Origin: GCA-003244245 sp035606945 | GTDB taxonomy: Bacteria > Actinomycetota > Actinomycetes > Mycobacteriales > Pseudonocardiaceae | Assembly (NCBI GenBank): GCA_035606945.1 | Contig: DATNDR010000084.1 | Coordinates: 1 to 64,000 of the forward strand | Reading direction: 5' to 3' | DNA length: 64,000 bases | In this document: positions 1 through 7,994 of the stretch, piece by piece | Position numbering within the stretch: the stretch's first letter is position 1 | Layout: each line of letters opens with the position of its first letter | Translations under genes and position numbers: made by a program | Notes under the pieces: model-generated | Database searches by the model: none | Told to the model about the DNA's origin: nothing | The model's input: the letters and a program-made list of their open reading frames with translations, nothing else

Positions 1-459
1 GGGCTGCAACGTGCCGGTGACCTGCACGGGGGAACCCGGGGTCAGCGACGTGGTCTCCTTGTCCACCGCCAGCAGGGTTTGCGTCCCGCCGCCCTGGGCG
101 TTGTTACCGTTGTTGGCGTTGTTGTTGCCGCCCAGGATGCCACCATTGTTGTTGCCGGCGTTGTTGCCAGTGGCGGCCACAGTGAAGGCATGTGGCCCGA
201 CGACCTGCCCGACCGTCCCGGTGAACGTGACCTGTTTGCCGGTGTAGGACTGGGTGTTATCTAGGATCTGATTGGCAGCGGCGCAGCTACTGGCGACCGC
301 ATTGGAGTTGCCGCCGCCCTGGGCGGTTCCACTCTGTTGGCTCTGGCCCTGTTGGCCTGCTGTCCCGTTTCCACCACCGCAAGCGCCGAGAATCAGCGCC
401 GACGACGCTGCGACAGCGACCAGACCCATCCGCGCTACTGTGCGTCGTTTCGTGTTCAA
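1..459 (-). CDS. Secreted lipoprotein with OB-like domain, 3' end outside window
   Basis: The N-terminal 153 residues are present; the C-terminus lies beyond base 1. A TTG start at 459 is chosen because a strong ribosome site, AAGGAGAGG, lies just upstream. The protein opens with a basic stretch (NTKRRTVAR), a hydrophobic core and the lipobox LILGAC, so it should be exported and lipid-anchored at about Cys26. After a Gln/Gly-rich linker comes a beta-rich segment (TGKQVTFTGTVGQVVGPHAF) that looks like an OB-fold half. The segment is interrupted by an Asn/Gly-rich insertion (about 30 residues of NN, GG and NG runs) before the next strand (TQTLLAVDKE). Function is unknown. The OB-fold reading is inference from the sequence pattern. 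Confidence 0.72.
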   Translation of the reverse strand, partial: MNTKRRTVARMGLVAVAASSALILGACGGGNGTAGQQGQSQQSGTAQGGGNSNAVASSCAAANQILDNTQSYTGKQVTFTGTVGQVVGPHAFTVAATGNNAGNNNGGILGGNNNANNGNNAQGGGTQTLLAVDKETTSLTPGSPVQVTGTLQP

Positions 460-612
460 GACCTCTCCTTGGTTGTTCGAGCCGGCGCCGGCACGCTTCA
501 CGGCGCCGATGCATACGGCTACCCCACAGGGCGTTGGCGGCACCTAGGCCAGCGGTTTGTTATGGGACCGTTACGGCGACCTGTTGTTGACAGGCCGCAG
601 GTAGCAGCGCGG

Positions 613-637
613 GTTTGCGTCAGCCGCGCACGGGAAA
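613..637 (+). promoter_or_regulatory. Possible sigma-B/sigma-F-type promoter of the hemerythrin gene
   Basis: GTTT at 613-616 is followed after exactly 15 bases by GGGAAA at 632-637, about 40 bases before the gene at 678. The form resembles the GTTT-N15-GGGTAT promoters of stress sigma factors, with two mismatches in the -10. The same GTTT-N15-GGGAAA form recurs before the gene at 9118. Confidence 0.3.
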
Positions 638-677
638 CCGATCCGCGACGGCACGGGGAAACGAGACAAGGGTGGAT

Positions 678-1247
678 ATGGACGCGATCACGTTGCTGCG
701 CGAGGACCACATCAAGGTGCTCGCGATGCTCGATGAGCTGGAGCGCGGCGCGGCCAGTGGCCGGTCAGCGACTCCAAAGGACAACGCCGCCCGCAAGCGA
801 CTCGTTACCGAGCTGGTGATGGCGGAATCGGCTCATGAGGCGATTGAGGAGGAGTTCTTCTGGCCGAGTGTGCAGCACTGGCTCAAGGAAGGCCGTCAGC
901 TCGCCGGCCCGGCACTGGAGCAGGAGCAGGCGGCCAAACGCGTGTTGCAGGAATTGGACAAGCTGGAGCCGGGCGATTCCGGGTTCGAGATCCTGCTGCG
1001 GCGCGTCATCGCCGATGCCCGCGAGCACATCGCTTACGAGGAGCGTGAGGTCTGGCCGGCCGCCCAGCGGATGGCCCGCTCGGAACTCGAAGAGCTCGGC
1101 AAGAAGATGGCCATCGCGAAGAAAGCGGCGCCTACCCGTCCGCACCCGCACACTCCGCCGAAGCCGGGCGTGCTCAAGACAGCTGGGCTGGCCGCGGCCG
1201 CAGTGGACAAGATGCGAGACGCGGCGACCGGCCGCGGCAAGGACTAA
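678..1247 (+). CDS. Hemerythrin HHE-domain protein
   Basis: A 189-residue protein predicted to bind a non-haem di-iron centre in a four-helix bundle. Iron-ligand-type motifs are visible: DHIKVLAMLDELE near residue 13, AHEAIEEEFFWP near residue 56, and REHIAYEEREVWP near residue 119. The ATG at 678 follows AAGGGTGG; a GTG six bases earlier is an alternative. The C-terminus ends in a Pro/His-rich tail (PTRPHPHTP) followed by an Ala-rich helix (VLKTAGLAAAAVDKMRD). The same tail occurs on the larger hemerythrin protein at 7995-8933, so the two are paralogues. The role is probably oxygen, NO or redox sensing or protection; the substrate is not known. Confidence 0.88.
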   Translation: MDAITLLREDHIKVLAMLDELERGAASGRSATPKDNAARKRLVTELVMAESAHEAIEEEFFWPSVQHWLKEGRQLAGPALEQEQAAKRVLQELDKLEPGDSGFEILLRRVIADAREHIAYEEREVWPAAQRMARSELEELGKKMAIAKKAAPTRPHPHTPPKPGVLKTAGLAAAAVDKMRDAATGRGKD

Positions 1248-1273
1248 CAGGCATCGAAAGATGCCGAGCTCGC

Positions 1274-1420
1274 TTACTCGGGTGCGGCAACCATCGCCTC
1301 GGGGATCGCCGCAATCGGTTTCCCGGAGCGGCGAAGATCTGCGGCGATCCAGTCCACCATCACGGCCAGCAGGCAAGCCGTCGCCGCGAGCAGCAGTGCG
1401 ATCCGTGGCGTTTTGCCCAT
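1274..1420 (-). CDS. Small single-pass membrane protein (48 aa)
   Basis: The ATG at 1420 is preceded by GGGAGA with six bases of spacing. The product has a basic N-terminus (MGKTPR), one hydrophobic helix (about residues 6-24, LLLAATACLLAVMVDW) and a short polar tail. No family is recognised. It lies at the edge of a degraded stretch, convergent with the hemerythrin gene that ends at 1247. Support is the ribosome site and the clean transmembrane segment only. Confidence 0.4.
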   Translation of the reverse strand: MGKTPRIALLLAATACLLAVMVDWIAADLRRSGKPIAAIPEAMVAAPE

Positions 1421-2113
1421 GACATCTCCCGCGTCGAGTTCCAGCTGAATGCCATGTCGGCGTCCGGTGTGAAATCGGCACCGGAAGTCGTCCGAACACG
1501 GCGATCTCGATTCCCCGGCATCAATGTAGCCCAACTGTCCAGAACTGGCGCGCCGACGAACACGGCCAGGGCCGGGTGCCAACGCCAGATCCAATCACCA
1601 TCCACCGTCCCACCCCCGATGAATAACCCAACCGCGCCTGACCCCGCGGCGGCTCGCTCTGGTGTCGCTATGGCTGCGCGGGTTGGGAAAGTCGCCTTCG
1701 GCGGGTGCCCCAGCCGGCGGTCGCCCACCAGGAGAGCCCGACACCGGCCACCAGGGAGCCGATGCAGCCCATCAGCAGGTCGAGGATGGTGTCGTTGTAG
1801 CCCACCAGCGGGGGGCCTTGCCCGTGGTAGCGCAGCCACTCGTAGAACTCCCAAAGCACCGCGAGAGTCCGCGACCCCGTCGGCCCAGCGGAGAGGTATG
1901 GCACTGACCGAACTCCCCGACACCTCCGCTGGCTACCCGAGGCGCAAAGCGGCAAACCGCTGGGAGTCCTAGTCGTCGCGGCGCCCGTGCACGGGCGAAT
2001 TCCGACCGTGCGGGTGGTGTCGATCGAACCAGGCATCGATCTATCCGAGGACGACTACGACCTGCCGTCCTACCAGCAGTCCGAGCAGCGGGACTAACGC
2101 CAGTGGGGTCTGC
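1421..2113. other. Degraded stretch without an intact gene
   Basis: Apart from the YjdF-like remnant at 1668-1874, no frame here gives a convincing protein. On the plus strand an open frame ending at TAA 2095-2097 encodes an acidic tail (LSEDDYDLPSYQQSEQRD) and may be the end of another lost gene. No start codon with a ribosome site could be linked to it. Confidence 0.45.
1668..1874 (-). pseudogene. Remnant of a YjdF/DUF2238-like membrane protein
   Basis: About 65 codons read as the C-terminal part of a polytopic membrane protein: an LWEFYEW motif, then GYNDTILDLLMGCIGSLVAG and a terminal basic tail (GTRRRR). The pattern WE-x-x-EW followed by G-x-x-DT-x-x-DL matches my recollection of the DUF2238/YjdF family, whose members are around 200 residues. 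The N-terminal helices are missing and the frame upstream does not encode anything similar. I read it as a truncated gene. It could also be a much shortened functional protein. Confidence 0.4.
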
Positions 2114-2590
2114 TCATCGGGAGGCCTTGCCACCGGGCCGGCCACCGGTACGCCGCGCGCCGATCAGCCTGCGACCGGAACGCAGCAGCCGCGACGGTCG
2201 CCGGTCGACCTGGGTGGCCAGGAACACTGCAGTGAGCGCCGAGCCGGCGGACACGGCGGTGACCAGGTTGCGCCGCCATCGCGGCAGATCGGGTCCCCCT
2301 AGCCAGGTGGCCACGGCATCCACCGCGTCGGCCCCGCCGCCGGCGAGCACCCATGGCGTCAACGGGGCTCCGGTGAGAGCGCAGGCGACCGCGCCGGCAC
2401 CCAGCGCAACATCACGCCCACCAGCGGCCCGACCGAGCACGACGGGGGTGAGGCCGTGCGAGGCGTCGGGTCCCACCCACGCCTGCGATGCCAAGCGCGG
2501 CTTCTTCAGCGCGGTGATGCCCAGCCCGATGCGCAGCGCTGCCCACAGCGCAGTCACCCGCCGCGAGCCGCGTCTCGACGTGAGTTTCAT
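2114..2590 (-). CDS. Membrane protein coupled to the formate dehydrogenase operon
   Basis: A 158-residue protein with a basic N-terminus, two or three hydrophobic segments (for example DVALGAGAVACALTG and LVTAVSAGSALTAVFLA) and an Arg-rich C-terminus. No catalytic motif is seen and I do not recognise the family with certainty. Its ATG overlaps the TGA of the upstream NrfD-like gene in an ATGA, so the two are translationally coupled. It is the last gene of the fdh operon. A role in assembly or anchoring of the complex is a guess from position only. Confidence 0.7.
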   Translation of the reverse strand: MKLTSRRGSRRVTALWAALRIGLGITALKKPRLASQAWVGPDASHGLTPVVLGRAAGGRDVALGAGAVACALTGAPLTPWVLAGGGADAVDAVATWLGGPDLPRWRRNLVTAVSAGSALTAVFLATQVDRRPSRLLRSGRRLIGARRTGGRPGGKASR

Positions 2591-3642
2591 CGTCTGTCCT
2601 TGCTCCGCTCCCGTTGCGGGATGATGGTGTACTTCGGATCATTGGCCGACTGCATCCCGGCGTGGAAGATGCCCCACCGGGTCGCCGCCGAGGACGCGAG
2701 CAATGCCGCGCCGGACAGGGCACTCACCACCCGGTTTCGCCTGCCCAGCAGGGCGCCGGCGACGCCGAGCACCGAAAGCGCCTTGCCGGCCCGTACGTAA
2801 ACGCCGCCGCGGCCCTGGGAGTAGGGCTCGGCGGTCATCCCGATGCGGCGCTCCATCCGCTCGAAGGAGGCCAGCTCGGTGCCGACGCCGAACACCGCCA
2901 TCGCCCGCGCCGGCCCGCTCTGGGTCAGCGGCGCAGCGAGCAGTCCCAGCCCACCGGCGGCCGAGGCCCCGGAGCCGACGAACACGAAGGGCATCTCCGG
3001 ATAGCCGTCGTGCCAGGCCGGCACCGCGGTGTCACTGATCAGCGCCGCGGTGTAGGACGCAACTGCCGGTCCCAGCAGCGCCGAGCCGGCCGTTGCCGCC
3101 ATGCCGATTTTCGGTGCCTTGCCGAACACCGAACTCACCGCGGCGATCCCGGCCAAGGGGACGTACCCGGCGAGCACCCAGGACCCGACGCTCATCGGCG
3201 AGGTCACCTTGAACACCCGCAGCATGTGCAAGAACCGCGACGGCTTACCGAGGTCGTGGACCAGCCCGACCAGCGACAGCACGCCGGCGCCGAACGCGCC
3301 GGCGGTGCTCACCCGGCCCAGTGCCGGGCGCCCGGTGGCCTGGGCGCCCGCGCCGAGCAGCGAGGCCGCACCGGCCAGCCCACCGAGGAACAGGTAGCCC
3401 GGGATGTCCGGCGACGACCACACCGGCTTGTTGATCACCGGCATGCCGTAGTAGGAGGTGAACTCCGCCGCCGGCACGGTTGGCGCCCCGTCGCGCTGGC
3501 CGTTTCGCCTGCGGTCCCGGCGCCGGCCCCGCTTACCGGTGGCAACGCCGGTCAGCGCATCCCGGTCCGGGCGCACTCCCCGCAGCCCGTTCGTGGTGAC
3601 GTCCGCAGAACTGGATGCCGAGACGTCGGTGCGCTCGCTCAT
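2587..3642 (-). CDS. NrfD/PsrC-type membrane subunit of formate dehydrogenase
   Basis: A 351-residue polytopic protein, the quinone-reactive membrane anchor of a formate dehydrogenase-type complex. The N-terminal 60 residues are hydrophilic and basic (RRRDRRRNGQRDG). From SYYGMPVINKPVW onward comes the NrfD domain, with roughly eight hydrophobic helices and the conserved segment VHDLGKPSRFLHMLRVFKVTSP. It would pass electrons from the FdhH iron-sulfur subunit to menaquinone. The start at 3642 overlaps the stop of fdhH (ATGA) and the stop overlaps the next gene (ATGA), so all are co-translated. The NrfD type replaces the cytochrome b556 subunit of the E. coli enzyme. Confidence 0.88.
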   Translation of the reverse strand: MSERTDVSASSSADVTTNGLRGVRPDRDALTGVATGKRGRRRDRRRNGQRDGAPTVPAAEFTSYYGMPVINKPVWSSPDIPGYLFLGGLAGAASLLGAGAQATGRPALGRVSTAGAFGAGVLSLVGLVHDLGKPSRFLHMLRVFKVTSPMSVGSWVLAGYVPLAGIAAVSSVFGKAPKIGMAATAGSALLGPAVASYTAALISDTAVPAWHDGYPEMPFVFVGSGASAAGGLGLLAAPLTQSGPARAMAVFGVGTELASFERMERRIGMTAEPYSQGRGGVYVRAGKALSVLGVAGALLGRRNRVVSALSGAALLASSAATRWGIFHAGMQSANDPKYTIIPQRERSKDRR

Positions 3643-4622
3643 CAGATCCGCCTTCCCGCGGCGAAGGCCGCCAGCGCGCCGCCGACCAGCGTCACCGCCG
3701 CGGCAGCCACGTGTTTCCACATCGATGGCAGGTCCCGGGTGGTCACCACCGGATCAGGTGGCAGACCGTACACCTCGGGCTCGTCGAGCAGCAGGAAGAA
3801 CGCGCCATCCCCGCCTACGCCGTCGTCCGGGTCTCGGCCGTAGAGCCGAGCGTCTGTGACCCCGGCCTCGTGCAGCCGCGCCAGCCGCGCGTCGGCCCGC
3901 TCGCGCAGCTCGTCCAGCGGCCCGAACTGGATGGAGTTCGTCGGGCAGCTCTTCGCGCAGGCCGGCTCCTGGCCCACGCTGAGCCGGTCGTAGCACAGCG
4001 TGCACTTCCAGGCCCGGCCGTCACCCTTGCGCTGGTCGATGACCCCGTAGGGGCAGGCCGGAATGCAGTAGCCGCAGCCGTTGCAGATGTCCTCCTGGAC
4101 CACCACTGTGCCGAACTCGGTACGAAACAGCGACCCGGTCGGGCAGACGTCCAGGCAAGCGGCATGCGTGCAGTGCTTGCAGACGTCGCTGGCCATCAGC
4201 CAGCGGAACTCCCCGTCCGCGCCGGGAGTGGTCGGTGTCATCGCCGCCTGGTCGGGAGCGGTGCCCGAGCCCTGCCCGGCTAGCGCCGACACGTCGACAC
4301 CCTCATGATGGACGCCTGGGTCCTGCGCGGCGATCGGCTTGCGCTGCTCGATGAATGCCACATGGCGCCACGTACTCGCGCCAAGGCCCTGAGTGTTGTC
4401 CATCGACATGCCGGTGAAGACCAGCCCGTCTTCGGGAATGGCGTTCCACTCCTTGCACGCCACCTCGCAGGCCTTGCAGCCGATGCACACGCTGGTGTCG
4501 GTGAAAAACCCCATCCGCGGCGGGTGATCGGAGTAGCCGCCCTGGGTGGCTGGGTCGGTGTCGCCGTGCAGCGCGCCCTGCAAGTTCGGGCGACGCCCGA
4601 TCTGGATGTCTACCGGGGCCAT
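3642..4622 (-). CDS. fdhH: Formate dehydrogenase iron-sulfur (beta) subunit
   Basis: A 326-residue four-cluster ferredoxin subunit. Cysteine motifs run in order: CIGCKACEVAC from residue 46, CKHCTHAACLDVCP, CNGCGYCIPACPYG, and CTLCYDRLSVGQEPACAKSC. Each binds a [4Fe-4S] cluster and together they form a wire from the FdhG active site to the membrane subunit. The C-terminus ends with a hydrophobic segment (AAVTLVGGALAAFAAG) that could be a membrane anchor. The ATG at 4622 has GGAGG upstream and sits two bases from the fdhG stop. Gene order fdhG-fdhH-nrfD is typical of actinobacterial formate dehydrogenases. Confidence 0.93.
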   Translation of the reverse strand: MAPVDIQIGRRPNLQGALHGDTDPATQGGYSDHPPRMGFFTDTSVCIGCKACEVACKEWNAIPEDGLVFTGMSMDNTQGLGASTWRHVAFIEQRKPIAAQDPGVHHEGVDVSALAGQGSGTAPDQAAMTPTTPGADGEFRWLMASDVCKHCTHAACLDVCPTGSLFRTEFGTVVVQEDICNGCGYCIPACPYGVIDQRKGDGRAWKCTLCYDRLSVGQEPACAKSCPTNSIQFGPLDELRERADARLARLHEAGVTDARLYGRDPDDGVGGDGAFFLLLDEPEVYGLPPDPVVTTRDLPSMWKHVAAAAVTLVGGALAAFAAGRRI

Positions 4623-4623
4623 C

Positions 4624-7600
4624 TCATACCTCCGTCCCGGTCCGCTCAGTGATCCCGGCCCGGCGCTGGTACTGCTCGACCAGTGCGTCCCGAGCGCGCC
4701 CGCGCGGCCGCCGGCCCGGCTGGATGTCGCAGGCCAGCGCCTTCACTTCCTGGATGTGCACATTGGGATCCAGCGACAGGTGCGTCAGCTCGTTGGCGGG
4801 ATCCCCGGTAGCCAGGCCGCCGTGACCCCAGTGGTAGGGCAGCCCGACATGGTGGATCCGCTTGCCTTGCACGGTCATCGGCGTGATCCGCTCGGTGACC
4901 ATGACCCGCGCCTCGATCGCCGCCCGCGCGGTGATGATCGTCGCCCACCCGGCGTGCTCGAGGCCGCGCTCGGCGGCCAGCTCGGGGGAGACCTCGCAGA
5001 AGAACTCCGGTGCGAGCTCGGCGAGGTAAGGCTGGAACCGGGTCATCCCGCCCGCGGTGTGATGCTCAGCGATCCGGTAGGTACTACAGACGTACGGGAA
5101 CACGTCGGCGCCCGGCTCGGCCCCGCTGGGCTCGAACCGGTCGTTGGGATGCACCATCGCGGTGATCTGCCGGACCGGGTTGCGCTGCTGGCGGTACAGC
5201 AGGTTGGTCACCGGCGATTCCTGCGGCTCGTAGTGCGCCGGCAGCGGCCCGTCGATCAGCCCGGCCGGGACGAACAACCAGGACTTCCCGTCGGCCTGCA
5301 TGACGAACGGGTCCACCCCGGCCAGCGCCTCCGCTCCGGTTGCACCGGTGGGCGGCCGGTAGTGCGGTGACTTGGCCGCACTGAAATCCGGGGTGTCATG
5401 GCCGGTCCACAGCGCCTTGTCCGCGTCCCACCAGACCAGCGCCTTGCGCTCACTCCACGGCTTGCCATCCGGATCGGCCGAAGCCCGGTTGTAGAGGATG
5501 CGGCGGTTGGCCGGCCAGGCCCAGCCCCATTCCTTGGCGACCCAGTCCTGCAACATCGCCGGCTTGCGCCGGGCCGCCTGGTTGACCCCGTTGGTGTAGA
5601 CGCCGCAGTAGATCCAGCAGCCACACGCTGTCGAGCCGTCCTCGTTGAGCTGCTCGTACGACGTCAACGGTCCGCCCTCGGAATCCCAGCCGTTGATCTC
5701 GGCGAGCACTGCCTCGGCCTCTGGTTCAGCGATCGACCCTTTCGTGGGGTAATCCCAGGTGAGATCGAGCACCGGCCGATCCATCTCATCCGTACTTCCG
5801 GCCAGCTTCTCGCGAATGATCCGGCCGAGGTGGAAGGTGAACCACAGGTCGCTGCGCGCGTCACCGCCGGGTTCGACGGCCTGGTGGTGCCACTGCAGCA
5901 TCCGCTGGGTGTTGGTGAAGCTGCCGTCCTTCTCGGTGTGCGCCGCGGCCGGCAGGAAGAACACCTCGGTGCCGATGGCTTCCGGCTTGAGCTCACCGGA
6001 TTCGATCTCCGGGCCGTCCTTCCACCAGGTCGCGCTCTCGATGAGGGAGAAGTCCCGGACCACCAGCCACTCCAGGTTGGCCATGCCCAGCCGCTGCATC
6101 TTGGCGTTGGCCGACCCCACTGCGGGGTTCTCGCCCATCAAGAAGTAGCCCTTGCAGTCACCCGCGAGCTGCGCCATCACGGTCTCGTAGGTCGAATGGC
6201 TGCCGGTGAGCCTGGGCAGGTAGTCGAAGCAGAAGTCGTTGTCCGGTGTCGCGGCCGGCCCCCACCACGACTTGAGCAGGCTGACGGTGTAAGCCCGCAT
6301 CTCCGCCCAGTAGCCCTTCTTCGGTGACTCAGCCTCGATGAACGCATCGAGATCCTCGTTGGAGTGCGCATGGGGCATCGGGATGTAGCCCGGCAGCAGG
6401 TTGAACAGGGTGGGGATGTCCGTGCTGCCCTGGATCGACGCGTGCCCGCGCAGCGCCATGATCCCGCCGCCGGGCCGACCGATGTTGCCCAGCAGCTGCT
6501 GCAACACCGCCGCGGTGCGGATGTACTGCACGCCGACGGTGTGCTGGGTCCAGCCGACGGAATAGACGAATGCGCTGGTGCGGTCCCGCCCGGAGTTCTC
6601 CGCGAGCAGTTCGCAGATTTGCCGGAAGGTGTCGACCGGTACGCCGCAGATGTCGGAGACCATCTCCGGCGTGTAGCGCGCGTAGTGCCGTTTGAGCACT
6701 TGGAACACGCACCGCGGGTGCTGCAGCGTCGGGTCGACCTGCGGGATGCCGGTGATCCCAACCCCACCCGAGCCGTGCGCCTCCCCTCGCCCAGACTGGC
6801 GCACTCCGCTGCTGCGGGATTGTCCGTTCTTGCCGCCGGCCTTGTCCTGATATTCCTGGTCGCGGTGACCCGACGCGGCCTGGACCTCCATGCCCTCGTA
6901 CTGCCAGGTGTGGAAGTCGTAGGTGCGCTCGTCGACGTCGAGCCCGGAGAACACCCCCTCCAGGTCCTCGGTGTCGCGGTAGTCCTCGGTGAGGATCGTG
7001 CCGGCGTTGGTGTAGGCGACCACGTACTCGCGGAAGTACTTGTCGTTGGTCAGGACATAGTTGATGATCCCGCCGAGGAAGGCGATGTCGGTGCCGGCGC
7101 GCAGCGGAACGTGGATATCGGCCAGCGCGCTGGTCCGGGTGAACCGCGGGTCGACGTGGATGATCTTCGCTCCGCGGGCCTTGGCCTCCATCACCCACTG
7201 GAATCCGACCGGGTGACATTCGGCCATGTTCGAGCCCTCGAGCACGATGCAGTCGGAGTTCTGCAAATCCTGCTGGAAGGTGGTGGCGCCGCCGCGCCCG
7301 AAGCTGGTCCCCAGACTGGGGACGGTGGCGGAGTGTCAAATACGGGCCTGATTCTCGATCTGCACCGCCCCCAGCGCGGTGAACAGCTTCTTGATCAGGT
7401 AGTTCTCCTCGTTGTCCAGGGTGGCCCCACCCAGGCTGGCGAAGCCCATCGTGCGGCGGGTGCGCTTGCCGTCGACCTCCCACTGCCAGCCTTCCCGCCG
7501 GGTTTTGAGCACCCGGTCGGCGATCATGTCCATGGCTCGGTCCAGGGGCAGCTGCTCCCAGTCCGTGCCGCCCGGGCGCCGGTAGAGCACCTGGTACTGG

Positions 7601-7902
7601 CGGGCCGAGCCGGTGGTCAGCTGCAACGTCGAGGAGCCACGGGGGCACAGCCGGCCGCGGCTGACCGGAGAGTCCGGGTCACCTTCGACGTGCACGACCT
7701 TGTCGTCTTTGACGTAGACGTTCTGGCCGCAACCGACCGCGCAGAATGGGCACACCGACTTGACGACCTTGTCCGCGGTCGCGGTGCGGGGTTGCAGGTG
7801 GGCGCTGTGCTTGCTCTTGGCCGCCACACCCCGACCCAGTGGGTCGCCGCCAGTCAGCTGCCGGACAACCGGCCATCCCTCAATCCAGCTCTGCACGCCC
7901 AC
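4624..7902 (-). CDS. fdhG: Formate dehydrogenase catalytic subunit, selenocysteine-containing (in-frame TGA at 7336-7338)
   Basis: Read through the TGA at 7338-7336, this is one 1092-residue molybdopterin enzyme oxidising formate to CO2. GTG at 7902 follows AGGAGG with six bases of spacing. The N-terminal [4Fe-4S] site is C51-x2-C54-x3-C58-x27-C86. Then comes the family motif ARI-U189-H, followed by FGRGG and later HPVGFQWVMEAKARGAKIIH and VDPRFTRT. In E. coli FdnG the same place is selenocysteine 196, which supports decoding TGA as Sec. A perfect hairpin 12 bases downstream is a suitable SECIS. No twin-arginine signal is visible. Automatic gene callers will split it into 4624-7266 and 7336-7902. 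A true nonsense mutation is unlikely, because both halves are intact and aligned across the stop. Confidence 0.93.
7307..7323 (-). promoter_or_regulatory. Bacterial SECIS hairpin in fdhG
   Basis: On the coding (minus) strand a perfect 6-bp stem, GTCCCC paired with GGGGAC, closes the loop AGTCT. It starts 12 bases after the in-frame TGA. Flanking CGCC and GGCG can extend the stem. Position and a GU-containing apical loop match what I recall of the E. coli fdhF and fdnG SECIS elements (loops GGUCU and AGUCU), the site bound by SelB. Confidence 0.82.
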
Positions 7903-7924
7903 CCGCTGCCTCCTCGCGTATCAA

Positions 7925-7990
7925 CCCCGACATGGAGACATCTCGGGGTTTTCAGGGCCTTCCTGGCCCCGACATGTCTCCATGTCGGGG
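7925..7990. repeat. 66-bp double-hairpin inverted-repeat element, copy 1
   Basis: The outer arms CCCCGACATGGAGACA (7925-7940) and TGTCTCCATGTCGGGG (7975-7990) are perfect reverse complements; one further A:T pair extends them. Each end also folds on itself: 7967-7990 is a perfect 10-bp hairpin with loop TCTC, and 7925-7948 is a 10-position stem with one mismatch and loop GAGA. It lies four bases after the hemerythrin stop and just upstream of the fdhG ribosome site. A second copy of the same length is at 32026-32091. Confidence 0.9.
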
Positions 7991-7994
7991 TCCG

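Noticed and set aside
2614..3843. Long plus-strand open frame opposite the NrfD gene
   Set aside because: Arg/His/Gly-rich product without domains; it is the antisense shadow of nrfD in high-G+C DNA.
7266..7338. fdhG as a frameshifted or nonsense-mutated pseudogene
   Set aside because: The frame is kept across the TGA, both sides align to one enzyme, and the TGA is at the known Sec position with a SECIS hairpin.
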